Shown: positions 8,877-17,590, counted from the stretch's first letter. The stretch is DNA of 64,000 bases from JAUYQR01 sp050632395 (GCF_050632395.1 NZ_CP192600.1:3534001-3598000), one strand, 5' to 3'. Notes: generated by a model not told the origin, from the sequence alone. Made by a program: numbers and translations.

Positions 8877-9322
8877 GCGGTGGTGTATTTCATCGTTTCC
8901 ATCGCGAAATGGCTCGTGACGTTCTTGATCGGCACAGCGTCCGTCAACCGTTTGTAAAGCCGGTCGAAGGCCGACATGTCAGACACTGCGACGCGCAGCA
9001 GGTAATCCATCTCTCCGGCCATGCGGTAGACTTCCATGATCTCGGGGATAGATTCGGTGGCTTCAGTGAAAGTCTCACGCCACTCCGCCGAATGGTCGGG
9101 CGCCTCGATGCCGACAAACACGGTCAGGCCGAAGCCAAGCTTCGTCGGATCGGCCAGTGCCACACGAGCGCGCAGCACGCCGGTCGCCTCAAGTTTCTGG
9201 ATGCGCTTCCAGCACGGGGTTTGCGACAGGCCCGCCTTGTCGGCGATCTGGGCGATCGGCATGGTCGCATCGCGCATCAGTTCCACAACGATCTTGCGGT
9301 CGATCAGATCAAGCTCGCTCAT
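8849..9322 (-). CDS. Lrp/AsnC-family transcriptional regulator
   Basis: The 157-residue protein has the family's two parts. An N-terminal HTH (LDLIDRKIVVELMRDATMP and AQIADKAGLSQTPCWKRIQK) is followed by a RAM ligand domain with GEMDYLLRVAVSD near 103-115. Lrp/AsnC proteins form octamers that sense amino acids and often control the adjacent gene or themselves. It is divergent from the Rrf2 gene over 189 bases and convergent, with a 28-base overlap, with the lysR gene. The target is unknown. Confidence 0.85.
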   Translation of the reverse strand: MSELDLIDRKIVVELMRDATMPIAQIADKAGLSQTPCWKRIQKLEATGVLRARVALADPTKLGFGLTVFVGIEAPDHSAEWRETFTEATESIPEIMEVYRMAGEMDYLLRVAVSDMSAFDRLYKRLTDAVPIKNVTSHFAMETMKYTTAYPVDTLSR

Positions 9323-9371
9323 GGTATTTTCCCTTCCGAGTCGGAACTGCCGCCAGCATGCACGGCCCGCA

Positions 9372-9392
9372 ATAAAAATCTATCATCTTTAT
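9372..9392. promoter_or_regulatory. AT-rich dyad, possible Lrp-type operator
   Basis: The sequence ATAAA, 11 bases, TTTAT forms a 21-base dyad in an AT-rich island about 50 bases upstream of the lrp-type start and about 120 bases upstream of the Rrf2 start. Lrp/AsnC proteins often bind such AT-rich dyads near their own promoter. The assignment is positional only. Confidence 0.3.
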
Positions 9393-9511
9393 CGTGTATA
9401 AGCGCGGACCGGCCCGCGCGATTGGGCAATTCCAGAAACAACCACCGAAATGTTCCGCAAGCCGCGCGCGGCGCCGTTGATTCCGCGCCATGCGGGGCGT
9501 ATCGCTTGGGG

Positions 9512-9970
9512 ATGATCACGCAGAAGATGAAGTATGCCCTGAAGGCCCTGCTGACGCTCGCGGACGAGGCCGCGCAGCCAAAGCCGGAGGCGTTGACGAT
9601 TGAAGAAATCGCCAAACGCTCGGGCACGCCGAAGCGGTTTCTGGAACATATCCTTCTGGAGGTGCGCAACGCCGGGGTGATCGCGTCGACCCGGGGACGT
9701 TCGGGCGGCTACAGTCTGGTCAAGAAACCGTCCGAGGTGTCGATCTCGGAATTGCTGCGCACCATCGACGGCCCGATCGCCCCCCTGCCCTGCCTGTCAC
9801 GCCGGGCCTACCAGCGCTGCGAGGATTGTTCCGACGAGGCGACCTGCCGGATCCGCAAGGTATTTGCCGAGGTGTTCTGGTCCTACCTCGTCATCATCGA
9901 CTCGCTGACGCTGGACGACATGTTGCGGTCGGGCTCGGTGGCCGATCAGGTCTTGGGCGCAGCCAAATAG
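9512..9970 (+). CDS. Rrf2-family transcriptional regulator with cysteine cluster
   Basis: The start is the ATG at 9512 (MITQKMKYALKALL), which gives the normal Rrf2 N-terminus and 152 residues; the frame is open far upstream but that part overlaps the lrp gene. The winged helix covers residues 3-75 (IEEIAKRSGTPKRFLEHIL, GGYSLVKKP). C94, C103, C106 and C112 lie where IscR-like Rrf2 proteins bind an Fe-S cluster (three cysteines are typical there). The gene lies directly upstream of a sulfate transporter operon on the same strand. It could sense sulfur or redox state, as CymR and IscR-like proteins do, and control the transporter. That target is inference. Confidence 0.82.
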   Translation: MITQKMKYALKALLTLADEAAQPKPEALTIEEIAKRSGTPKRFLEHILLEVRNAGVIASTRGRSGGYSLVKKPSEVSISELLRTIDGPIAPLPCLSRRAYQRCEDCSDEATCRIRKVFAEVFWSYLVIIDSLTLDDMLRSGSVADQVLGAAK

Positions 9971-9980
9971 CGCCAAGCCT

Positions 9981-10014
9981 CTGTTCTGACTAATCTTCAT
10001 CAAGACAAGAACAG
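9981..10014. promoter_or_regulatory. inverted repeat downstream of the Rrf2 gene
   Basis: CTGTTCT at 9981-9987 and AGAACAG at 10008-10014 form a perfect 7-base inverted repeat separated by 20 bases, starting 10 bases after the Rrf2 stop. There is no T-run after it, so it is a poor terminator and may instead be an operator for the sulfate transport operon. Confidence 0.35.
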
Positions 10015-10043
10015 CGCTGGCGCAGGGCGCGGCGTAGAAAACC

Positions 10044-10064
10044 ATTCTAAAATCACGACAGAAT
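10044..10064. promoter_or_regulatory. ATTCT-N11-AGAAT dyad upstream of the sulfate transport operon
   Basis: ATTCT at 10044-10048 and AGAAT at 10060-10064 form a dyad with an 11-base centre in a locally AT-rich stretch about 95 bases before the small gene at 10160. The geometry fits a LysR-type (T-N11-A) or Rrf2-type site. It is a candidate operator only. Confidence 0.3.
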
Positions 10065-10159
10065 TTAGCGTGAATATGCCTTTGCAATACTCGACCAACT
10101 CTGTCGTTATTGCCCTCGTGAAGGACACCCGTCCGTCCAAACGAGAGAGAGCGCCCCTG

Positions 10160-10423
10160 ATGACCGCAGCTGCATCTGCACATGACGCACCCAAAGTTGC
10201 CGCAAGGCCACCCGTTCTCAAAACCCCGGAGTCTTGGCTCGTCCGGCTGATGGACCGGCGCACCGGCCAGACCCACCGCGTGAACGGCAGTCCGCTAGTG
10301 ATCGTCTCCACAACGCCCGAGGCAGCGGTCGCCGACCTTATGCAAGGCCGCGAAGCAAGCGTCTGGGAGGCGCGGGTGGAGCCCTTGACCACCAGCAACA
10401 CCAAGACTGGCCGCCCGGCATGA
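10160..10423 (+). CDS. small hypothetical protein upstream of sulfate ABC transporter
   Basis: The frame is open from 10070, but the ATG at 10160 follows a GAGAGAGAG purine run and gives an 87-residue product (MTAAASAHDAPKVAARPP...). I do not recognise it. The N-terminal 25 residues are low-complexity Ala/Pro-rich; the rest is a compact, predicted soluble domain containing SWLVRLMDRRTGQTHRV and VSTTPEAAVADLMQG. There is no signal peptide and no cysteine. It sits between the Rrf2 regulator and the sulfate-binding protein, all on one strand, so a link to sulfur uptake is plausible. Codon use looks like the neighbours. Confidence 0.6.
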   Translation: MTAAASAHDAPKVAARPPVLKTPESWLVRLMDRRTGQTHRVNGSPLVIVSTTPEAAVADLMQGREASVWEARVEPLTTSNTKTGRPA

Positions 10424-10515
10424 CTGACACACCGCACATCCCGCAAACCATACTGGGCTTTGTGCCCTACCGCCCGATCCCGCCGCGCACCGCGCGCCAG
10501 TCAAAGGAAACTACC

Positions 10516-11601
10516 ATGATCCGCACCACTTCGACCCCGGCCAAGGCTGCAGGCCGCTTCACCCTGTCAAGGACGCTGCGGCTGCTGACCGCCCTGCCAA
10601 CCGGCCGCTTCCTGCGCGGCACCCTGTCTGCGACGGCGCTGGCCCTTCTTGCCCTTGGCGGCGCGCCCAAAGTGGCTCAGGCCGAATCCCTCCTGAACGT
10701 CAGCTACGACCCGACCCGCGAGCTTTACCGTGAAATCAACGAAGCGTTTTCCGCATGGTGGGTGGCCCAGGGCAACGAAGCGCCGGCCATCGAAGTCAGC
10801 CACGGCGGTTCCGGCAGCCAGGCCCGTGCCGTGATCGACGGGCTGGAGGCGCAGGTGGTGACGCTTGCACTGGCCAGCGACATCGACAAGATCGCCGGGG
10901 CCGGCAAACTGCCCGCTGACTGGCAGACAAAGCTGCCGCACAACTCCTCGCCCTATACCTCCACCATCGTGTTCCTCGTGCGAGAGGGCAACCCGAAGGC
11001 CATCAAGGACTGGGGCGATCTGGTGGCCGATGGCGTCGAGGTCATCACCCCGAACCCCAAGACCTCGGGCGGTGCGCGCTGGAACTATCTGGCAGCCTGG
11101 GCCTGGGCCGAAAAGAACGGGCAGGATCCCAAAGAATTCGTGGGCAAGCTTTACAAGAACGTCCCCGTTCTGGACAGCGGCGCGCGCGGTGCCACCACCA
11201 CCTTCGCCCAGCGCGGCATTGGTGACGTGTTGCTGGCGTGGGAAAACGAGGCCTACCTTGCGCTGAAGGAATTGGGCGATGATCAGTTCGACATCGTGGT
11301 GCCCTCGGTCAGCGTGCTGGCCGAACCCCCGGTCGCGCTGGTGGAAGGCAACATCAAGACCGACGAACAGCGCAAGCTGGCCGAAGCCTACCTGAACTTC
11401 CTCTACTCGCCCGAAGGCCAGGCCATCGTGTTCAAGAACTTCTACCGCGGCTGGGACACGTCGAAGGCCAACCCGGATGACGTCGCCCGCTTCCCCAAGC
11501 TTGACCTTGTCGACATCGCCAGCTTCGGCGGTTGGGCCAAGGTGCAGCCGGAACACTTCGGCGACGGCGGGATCTTCGACCAGATCTACGTCCCGAAATG
11601 A
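10516..11601 (+). CDS. cysP: sulfate/thiosulfate ABC transporter periplasmic binding protein
   Basis: The start is the ATG at 10516 behind CAAAGGAAAC, giving 361 residues. A long, Arg-rich leader of about 56 residues ends in ...KVAQA/ES, a plausible Sec signal with an unusually long n-region. The mature part starts LLNVSYDPTRELYREINEAF, typical of the Sbp/CysP family, and contains SHGGSGSQARAVIDGL, the anion-binding glycine/serine loop, and NPKTSGGARWNYLAAW. It binds sulfate (or thiosulfate) in the periplasm and delivers it to CysTW. The first gene of the cysPTWA unit; the next gene starts 23 bases after its stop. Sbp and CysP cannot be separated by eye, so the symbol is approximate. Confidence 0.88.
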   Translation: MIRTTSTPAKAAGRFTLSRTLRLLTALPTGRFLRGTLSATALALLALGGAPKVAQAESLLNVSYDPTRELYREINEAFSAWWVAQGNEAPAIEVSHGGSGSQARAVIDGLEAQVVTLALASDIDKIAGAGKLPADWQTKLPHNSSPYTSTIVFLVREGNPKAIKDWGDLVADGVEVITPNPKTSGGARWNYLAAWAWAEKNGQDPKEFVGKLYKNVPVLDSGARGATTTFAQRGIGDVLLAWENEAYLALKELGDDQFDIVVPSVSVLAEPPVALVEGNIKTDEQRKLAEAYLNFLYSPEGQAIVFKNFYRGWDTSKANPDDVARFPKLDLVDIASFGGWAKVQPEHFGDGGIFDQIYVPK

Positions 11602-11624
11602 TTGCGGCCGGAATGAGGGCGCCA

Positions 11625-12449
11625 ATGATCCACCGATCCCCCATGCCCGGCCTTGGCCTCAGCATGGGGATCACCCTGACCATGCTCTCCATCGTTGTCC
11701 TGTTGCCGATCGGCGCCCTTCTTCTGAAGGGCGCCAACTACGGTCTTGCGGGCATCTGGGAAACCGTGAACCGCGAACGGGTCTGGTCCGCGCTGTTTCT
11801 GTCGTTCCGCCTGTCGCTGTTCGCGGCCCTCTTCAACCTTGTGTTCGGCGTGCTCCTTGCCTGGGTGCTGGTGCGCTACCGCTTTCCCGGCCGGCGCATC
11901 CTTGACGCCGCCGTCGACCTGCCCTTCGCGCTGCCGACCGCCGTAGCCGGCATTTCGCTGACAGCCCTCTACGCGCCGAACGGGGCCTTCGGGCAACTGG
12001 CCGCCGAAATCGGCTGGAAGATCGCCTACACACAATGGGGCATCTTCTTCGCGCTCGTGTTCGTGGGCTTGCCTTTCGTCACCCGCACCGTCCAACCGGT
12101 GATCGAGGAAATCGAGCGCGAGGTCGAGGAAGCCTCCGCCACCCTCGGTGCCACCCGCCTGCACACCCTGCGCCACGTCATCCTGCCGATGCTTGCGCCG
12201 GCTGCACTGACCGGCTTTGCGCTAGCGCTGGCGCGGGCGGTGGGCGAATACGGGTCGGTGATCTTCATCGCGGGCAACATCCCGCTGGTGACCGAAATCG
12301 CCCCCCTCCTCATCATCATCCAGCTGGAAGAGTTCGACTACGATGCTGCCGCCGCCATCGGTATCGCGATGCTGCTGATCAGTTTCGCCATGCTGCTGGT
12401 CATCAACCTTATCCAGGTCTGGAGCCGCCGGAGGATTGGCTATGTCTGA
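11625..12449 (+). CDS. cysT: sulfate ABC transporter permease CysT (CysU)
   Basis: The ATG at 11625 is preferred because GAGGGC lies at the right distance; it gives 274 residues, close to the 277 of E. coli CysU. An earlier ATG at 11598 overlaps the cysP stop as ATGA but lacks a ribosome site. Six hydrophobic segments are visible. The ABC permease EAA loop is VEEASATLGATRLHTLRHVI near residues 168-187, the contact point for CysA. It forms the inner-membrane channel with CysW. Its last 8 bases overlap the start of cysW, a sign of translational coupling. Confidence 0.9.
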   Translation: MIHRSPMPGLGLSMGITLTMLSIVVLLPIGALLLKGANYGLAGIWETVNRERVWSALFLSFRLSLFAALFNLVFGVLLAWVLVRYRFPGRRILDAAVDLPFALPTAVAGISLTALYAPNGAFGQLAAEIGWKIAYTQWGIFFALVFVGLPFVTRTVQPVIEEIEREVEEASATLGATRLHTLRHVILPMLAPAALTGFALALARAVGEYGSVIFIAGNIPLVTEIAPLLIIIQLEEFDYDAAAAIGIAMLLISFAMLLVINLIQVWSRRRIGYV

Positions 12450-13305
12450 CACCCCCAACATCCGCTTCCGCTCCGCTACCGAAGAGACACCCGTCTCCCG
12501 CTGGGTGCTGATCGGCCTTGCGTTCGCCGGCCTTGGCATCCTCGTGTTCGCGCCCCTCATCGCGGTGTTCGTCGAGGCACTGGCAGATGGCGTCACCGCC
12601 TCGCTGAAAAGCCTCGCCAGCCCCGATGCGCGGGATGCGATCCGCCTGACGCTGACCATCGCGGCCATTTCGGTGCCGCTGAACGCGGCCTTCGGCATCG
12701 CTGCGGCATGGTTCATCACCAAGTTCGATTTCACCGGCAAGGCCTTTCTTATCACACTGATCGACCTGCCCTTTTCCGTCTCGCCCGTTGTCGCCGGCCT
12801 CTGCATCGTGCTGATGTTCGGCACCAACAGCCTTGTCGGCGGCTGGCTGGTCGCCAACGACTACCCCATCGTCTTCGCCATGCCGGGGATCATCCTCGCC
12901 ACGATGTTCGTGACCTTCCCCTTCGTCGCGCGCGAACTGATCCCGGTGATGATCGAACAGGGACGGGCCGAGGAAGAGGCGGCGCTGACCCTTGGCGCCT
13001 CGGGCTGGCGCACCTTCTGGACCGTCACGCTGCCCAATATCCGCTGGGCGCTCCTTTACGGCGTCCTTCTCTGCAACGCCCGCGCTATGGGTGAATTTGG
13101 CGCGGTCGCAGTCGTCTCCGGCAAGATCCGCGGTGAAACCGCCACCATGCCCACCACGATCGAGATGCTCTATCAGGAATACCTGTCGGTCGCGGCGTTC
13201 AGCCTCGCCGCCGTGCTGGCGCTTCTGGCCCTTCTTACCCTGCTGCTGAAAACCGCGCTCGAAATCCGCCATGCCGATCAACTTGCCGCAACGCACCGCC
13301 ACTAG
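12442..13305 (+). CDS. cysW: sulfate ABC transporter permease CysW
   Basis: The ATG at 12442 has a near-perfect GGAGGA ribosome site 7 bases upstream and overlaps the end of cysT; a TTG two codons earlier is less likely. The 287-residue protein has six membrane segments and an EAA loop (EEEAALTLGASGWRTFWTVT). The periplasmic and membrane segments, for example GEFGAVAVVSGKIRGET, are typical of CysW. It pairs with CysT to form the sulfate/thiosulfate channel of the inner membrane. Ten bases separate it from cysA. Confidence 0.9.
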   Translation: MSDTPNIRFRSATEETPVSRWVLIGLAFAGLGILVFAPLIAVFVEALADGVTASLKSLASPDARDAIRLTLTIAAISVPLNAAFGIAAAWFITKFDFTGKAFLITLIDLPFSVSPVVAGLCIVLMFGTNSLVGGWLVANDYPIVFAMPGIILATMFVTFPFVARELIPVMIEQGRAEEEAALTLGASGWRTFWTVTLPNIRWALLYGVLLCNARAMGEFGAVAVVSGKIRGETATMPTTIEMLYQEYLSVAAFSLAAVLALLALLTLLLKTALEIRHADQLAATHRH

Positions 13306-13315
13306 GGGAACACCG

Positions 13316-14035
13316 ATGCACATCGAAATCGACGAGATCTCAAAGCAATTCGGCACCACGGCGGCGCTGCATCCGGTATCGCTGTCGTTGCCTTCGGGCG
13401 CGCTGGTGGCGCTTCTTGGCCCGTCAGGCTCCGGCAAGACCACGCTTCTGCGCATCCTCGGGGGCCTCGAATTCCCGACCTCGGGCCGGGTGCTCTTCGA
13501 TGCGCAGGACGCCACCGGCCTTACGGTGCAGGAACGCCGCGCGGGGTTCGTGTTCCAAAGCTACGCGCTTTTCCGCCACATGACGGTGTTTGACAACATC
13601 GCCTACGGCCTGAACGCCCGCCCCCGCGCCACGCGGCCCCAAAAGGCCGAAATCGCCCGCCGCGTCACCAAACTGCTGGAGCTGATCCAACTGCCCGACA
13701 TCGGCGCACGCTTCCCCTCGCAATTGTCCGGCGGCCAGCGCCAGCGCGTCGCCCTTGCGCGCGCCCTTGCGATCGAACCGCGGATGCTGCTGCTTGACGA
13801 ACCCTTCGGAGCGCTGGATGCCAAGGTGCGCAAGGAACTGCGTCAGGGCCTGCGCGACATCCATGACACCACCGGCCTCACCACCGTCTTCGTGACCCAC
13901 GATCAGGACGAGGCGATGGAACTGGCCGATCTGGTGGTGGTCATGTCGATGGGCCGGATCGAACAGATCGGCAAGCCGCAGGACATCCGCGCCCGCCCGG
14001 CCACAGCCTTCGTGCGCGATTTCATCAGCGCGTAA
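13316..14035 (+). CDS. cysA: sulfate ABC transporter ATP-binding protein CysA, short form
   Basis: The ATG at 13316 follows AGGGGAA and opens 239 residues beginning MHIEIDEISKQFG. All nucleotide-binding motifs are present: Walker A GPSGSGKTT near 38-46, Q-loop, signature LSGGQRQRVALARAL, Walker B MLLLDEPFGALD and the H-loop VTHDQDEAME. It powers sulfate import by CysTW. E. coli CysA has 365 residues with a C-terminal TOBE-like regulatory domain. This one ends right after the nucleotide-binding domain (ARPATAFVRDFISA), so the regulatory domain is absent. The frame ends in a normal stop and no remnant follows, so this looks like a natural short form. Confidence 0.9.
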   Translation: MHIEIDEISKQFGTTAALHPVSLSLPSGALVALLGPSGSGKTTLLRILGGLEFPTSGRVLFDAQDATGLTVQERRAGFVFQSYALFRHMTVFDNIAYGLNARPRATRPQKAEIARRVTKLLELIQLPDIGARFPSQLSGGQRQRVALARALAIEPRMLLLDEPFGALDAKVRKELRQGLRDIHDTTGLTTVFVTHDQDEAMELADLVVVMSMGRIEQIGKPQDIRARPATAFVRDFISA

Positions 14036-14041
14036 GGGGCG

Positions 14042-14965
14042 CTACTTGCGCCCCTTCTTCACTTCGGCGTCCATATCGACGCCGTTCAGCGCGCCGACGA
14101 TATCGCTCAGCATCGGCACATAGTCGTCGCCGCGCCCGGTGGCGATGGCGTGCGTGTAGTAGTGCTTGGCCGCCCCCGCCATCAGGTTCACCATATCCGC
14201 ATCCGACGCCATGTCGTTCAGATAGCGCATGTCCTTGGCCGCGTTGGCGATGGAAAACTTGTGCGCGTCGCGGTTGCGTTCCACCACGTAGCCCATGAAC
14301 GTCTCGAAGAACCCGCAGCCCATCCGGCTTGGCCCGATCACCTCGTGGATGGTCTGCGGCGAAATGCCGACCTTTGCGCCCAGCACAACAGCCTCGGAGT
14401 ATAGCGCGCCGTAGGACAGGCTGATGAAGTTCATCACCAGCTTCATCTTGTGCCCGCTGCCGACCGGGCCGATGTGACTGACCCGCGCCGCCCAGCAGTC
14501 CATAACCGGGCGGATGCGCGCGAACACCTCGGCCTCGCAACCGACCATTGCGCTCAACTGCCCGGCCTCGGCCTGCACCGGCGTGCCACCCAGCGGCGCA
14601 TCGACGAAATGCCCGTCCACCGCCGCCAGTTCCGCAGCCAGCGCCTCGGTCGAACCGGGATTGGCGGTCGAGGTGTCGATCACCACCAGACCGGGCCGCG
14701 CGCCCGCCAGAATCCCGTCGGGGCCGCGCAGCGTGGCCTCGATCTGGGGCGAGTTAGACAGGCACAGATGGATGATGTCGCATTTTTCGGCCATCTGGCG
14801 TGGGCTTGCCGGCTCATGCGCTCCCATCGCAAGCAAGCTTTCCACCGGCGTGCGGTTGGCGCGCCCGCGCACCCAAAGCTCGTATCCGGCAAGGCGCAGG
14901 TTCTTGGCCATGCCGTGGCCCATGAAGCCCACGCCAATGAAGCCGATGACGGGTTTGTCTGACAT
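14042..14965 (-). CDS. NAD(P)-dependent 3-hydroxyisobutyrate dehydrogenase-family oxidoreductase
   Basis: The ATG at 14965 lies behind AAGGAACC and opens a 307-residue protein. The Rossmann start is GFIGVGFMGHGMAKNL at residues 8-23. It is followed by the family's substrate segment TSTANPGSTEALA...DAPLGGTP and the catalytic-lysine segment SGHKMKLVMNFI. Members oxidise or reduce short beta-hydroxyacids (3-hydroxyisobutyrate, tartronate semialdehyde, L-serine-like compounds). There are no pathway genes beside it; it is convergent with cysA (6 bases apart) and divergent from copA. Substrate unknown. Confidence 0.82.
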   Translation of the reverse strand: MSDKPVIGFIGVGFMGHGMAKNLRLAGYELWVRGRANRTPVESLLAMGAHEPASPRQMAEKCDIIHLCLSNSPQIEATLRGPDGILAGARPGLVVIDTSTANPGSTEALAAELAAVDGHFVDAPLGGTPVQAEAGQLSAMVGCEAEVFARIRPVMDCWAARVSHIGPVGSGHKMKLVMNFISLSYGALYSEAVVLGAKVGISPQTIHEVIGPSRMGCGFFETFMGYVVERNRDAHKFSIANAAKDMRYLNDMASDADMVNLMAGAAKHYYTHAIATGRGDDYVPMLSDIVGALNGVDMDAEVKKGRK

Positions 14966-15073
14966 GCTCTGGTTCCTTTGTGCCGCTGGCATTGTTGCCC
15001 TCGGTATGGCACGGCACGGCCGCCTCCTGCCAGAGCGCTGCGAAATGCAAAACCAAAAACTGAAACTGACCCC

Positions 15074-15104
15074 TTGACCTTCCCATGATGGGAAGCCCCA
15101 TATG
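15074..15104 (+). promoter_or_regulatory. CueR-type copper-responsive promoter of copA
   Basis: A -35 element TTGACC (15074-15079) and a -10-like CATATG (15099-15104) are 19 bases apart, the over-long spacing typical of MerR-family promoters. The spacer contains a perfect palindrome CTTCCCAT-G-ATGGGAAG at 15079-15095, close to the CueR operator. The next genes are copA and a cueR-like gene, which makes the assignment strong. Confidence 0.85.
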
Positions 15105-15133
15105 AGGTGGGAAGCAACGCAAAAGGCCTCGCC

Positions 15134-17590
15134 ATGAACGCCGATCCCAGACTTCCGAACCCTGTTCTCACCCTGCCCGTCGAGGGCATGACCTGCGCCT
15201 CCTGCGTAGGGCGTGTGGAACGCGCGCTCAAAGCTGTCCCGGGGGTGACCGAAGCCTCCGTCAACCTTGCCACCGAACGCGCGGAAGTGGTGACCGACGG
15301 CTCTGTCGACCGCGCGCGTCTGGTCAGCGCGGTTGAGGGGGTTGGCTACTCTGTTCCGCAAAGTACACAGGTTCTGGCGGTCGAGGGGATGACCTGCGCC
15401 TCCTGTGTTGCCCGCGTTGAAAGGGCGCTGACAGCAGTGCCGGGCGTCACCGCCGCCACGGTCAACCTAGCCACCGAAACCGCCAGCGTCACTGGTTCGG
15501 CCCCGGCCGCCGACCTGATCCGCGCCATCGCGGCGTTGGGCTACACCGCCGCCCCCGACCGCAGCCGGGATGAGACCGAAGACCGCCGCGCCGCCGAGGA
15601 AGCGACCCTGCGCCGCGACCTGATCCTGTCGGCACTCCTGTCGCTGCCGGTTTTCGTGATGGAAATGGGGGGCCATCTGCTGCCGGCGATCCACCATTTC
15701 ATCGGCTCCACCATCGGGATGCAGGCAAGCTGGGTGATCCAGTTTGTGCTGACAACGCTGGCGCTGGCCGGTCCCGGACGGCGCTTCTACACCAAAGGCA
15801 TCCCGGCCCTGCTGCGCGCCGCACCCGACATGAACAGCCTCGTCGCCGTCGGCACCGGTGCAGCCTACGCCTATTCCGTGGTCGCAACCTTCCTTCCCAC
15901 CGCGCTGCCCCCCGGCACCGTGGCGGTCTATTTTGAAGCGGCGGCAGTGATTGTCACCTTGATCCTCCTCGGGCGCTATCTGGAAGCGCGCGCCAAGGGC
16001 CAGACCTCGCAGGCGATCCGCCGTCTGATCGGCCTGCAACCCCGCGTGGCCCATGTCTGGCGCGACGGCGTGCTGGCCGATCTGCCGGTCGAAGCGGTGC
16101 GCGCCGGCGACCGGCTTGACCTGCGCCCCGGCGAACGCGTCCCGGTCGACGGCGAGGTGGTCGAAGGTACCACCTGGATTGACGAATCCATGTTGACCGG
16201 CGAGCCCGTGCCGGTCGCCAAGGAGGCTGGCGCCAAGGTCATCGGCGGCACCGTCAACCAGACCGGTGCGTTGACGCTGGTGGCCACCGCCGTCGGCGGC
16301 GACACCATGCTCGCCCGCATCATCCGCATGGTCGAGGCGGCGCAGGGCGGCAAGCTGCCGATCCAGGCGCTGGTCGACAAGGTAACGCTGTGGTTCGTGC
16401 CGGTGGTGATGGCACTGGCCGCCCTGACCTTCGCGGTCTGGATGATCTGGGGGCCGGACCCGGCGCTCGGCCTCGCGCTCGTCAACGCTGTCGCCGTCCT
16501 GATCATCGCCTGCCCCTGCGCAATGGGCCTCGCCACACCCACCTCGATCCTCGTCGGCACCGGTCGCGGGGCCAGCCTTGGCATCCTGTTCCGCAAAGGC
16601 GAGGCGCTGCAACTGCTGCAAGGCGTGGCGGTCGTCGCGGTCGACAAGACAGGAACCCTGACCGAAGGCAAGCCCGCGCTGACTGATCTGATCCCCGCGC
16701 CGGGCTTTGACCGGGCGACCGTTCTCAGCCTTGCCGCAGCAATTGAAACCCGCTCCGAACACCCTATCGCCCGCGCCATCGTGGCGGCGGCCGAGGCCGA
16801 GGGGCTGGCGCTTGCCCAGCCCGAAGATCTGGTGGCAACCCCGGGCTACGGCGTAACCGCCCGCGTCGCAGGCCAGCGCGTCGAGGTTGGCGCCGACCGG
16901 CTGATGCGCAAGCTTGGCCTCGATGTCACCCCCTTTGCCGAGGCGGCCGCACTGCTGGCCGATGCCGGTGGCACGCCGCTTTATGCCGCCATCGACGGCA
17001 GGCTCGCCGGGCTTCTGGGCGTCGCCGACCCGATCAAGCCCACCACCCCCGACGCGATCCGCGCGCTGCATACGCTTGGCGTCAAGGTCGCGATGATCAC
17101 CGGGGACAATGCCCGCACGGCAAAGGCGGTGGCGGCCAAGCTTGGCATCGACGAGGTGGTGGCTGAGGTGCTCCCCGAAGGCAAGGTCGACGCCGTCCGC
17201 CGCCTGAAGGGCGCAGGCCAGCTTGCCTATGTCGGCGACGGCATCAACGATGCCCCCGCCCTTGCCCAAGCCGATGTCGGCGTTGCGGTCGGCACCGGCA
17301 CCGATGTCGCGATCGAAGCGGCGGATGTGGTCTTGGTGTCCGGCCAACTGACCGGCGTGCCGACCGCGATCGCCCTGTCGCGCGCCACGATGCGCAACAT
17401 CCGCCAGAACCTGTTCTGGGCCTTCGCCTACAACGCCGCCCTGATTCCCGTCGCTGCGGGGGTGCTTTACCCCGGCTTCGGCATCCTTCTGTCGCCGGTC
17501 TTTGCCGCCGGTGCGATGGCGCTCTCCAGCGTCTTCGTCCTCGGCAACGCTCTGCGCCTGCGGACTTTCGAACCAAGGAGAACAGCATGA
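15134..17590 (+). CDS. copA: copper-exporting P1B-type ATPase CopA
   Basis: The ATG at 15134 is chosen; a GTG 27 bases upstream lies in the promoter leader. The 818-residue protein starts with two heavy-metal-binding domains, each with GMTCASC (residues 18-24 and again near 86-92). Eight membrane segments follow, with the Cu(I) site CPC in IIACPCAMGLATPT, the phosphorylation motif DKTGTLTEGKP, SEHPIARAI, and the hinge GDGINDAPALAQADVG. It pumps Cu(I) out of the cytoplasm using ATP. It is expressed from the CueR-type promoter and is translationally coupled (ATGA overlap) to the regulator gene behind it. Confidence 0.95.
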   Translation: MNADPRLPNPVLTLPVEGMTCASCVGRVERALKAVPGVTEASVNLATERAEVVTDGSVDRARLVSAVEGVGYSVPQSTQVLAVEGMTCASCVARVERALTAVPGVTAATVNLATETASVTGSAPAADLIRAIAALGYTAAPDRSRDETEDRRAAEEATLRRDLILSALLSLPVFVMEMGGHLLPAIHHFIGSTIGMQASWVIQFVLTTLALAGPGRRFYTKGIPALLRAAPDMNSLVAVGTGAAYAYSVVATFLPTALPPGTVAVYFEAAAVIVTLILLGRYLEARAKGQTSQAIRRLIGLQPRVAHVWRDGVLADLPVEAVRAGDRLDLRPGERVPVDGEVVEGTTWIDESMLTGEPVPVAKEAGAKVIGGTVNQTGALTLVATAVGGDTMLARIIRMVEAAQGGKLPIQALVDKVTLWFVPVVMALAALTFAVWMIWGPDPALGLALVNAVAVLIIACPCAMGLATPTSILVGTGRGASLGILFRKGEALQLLQGVAVVAVDKTGTLTEGKPALTDLIPAPGFDRATVLSLAAAIETRSEHPIARAIVAAAEAEGLALAQPEDLVATPGYGVTARVAGQRVEVGADRLMRKLGLDVTPFAEAAALLADAGGTPLYAAIDGRLAGLLGVADPIKPTTPDAIRALHTLGVKVAMITGDNARTAKAVAAKLGIDEVVAEVLPEGKVDAVRRLKGAGQLAYVGDGINDAPALAQADVGVAVGTGTDVAIEAADVVLVSGQLTGVPTAIALSRATMRNIRQNLFWAFAYNAALIPVAAGVLYPGFGILLSPVFAAGAMALSSVFVLGNALRLRTFEPRRTA

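Noticed and set aside
10424..10515. A riboswitch upstream of the sulfate-binding protein
   Set aside because: Only short GC-rich hairpins are visible and no SAM-riboswitch core could be aligned.
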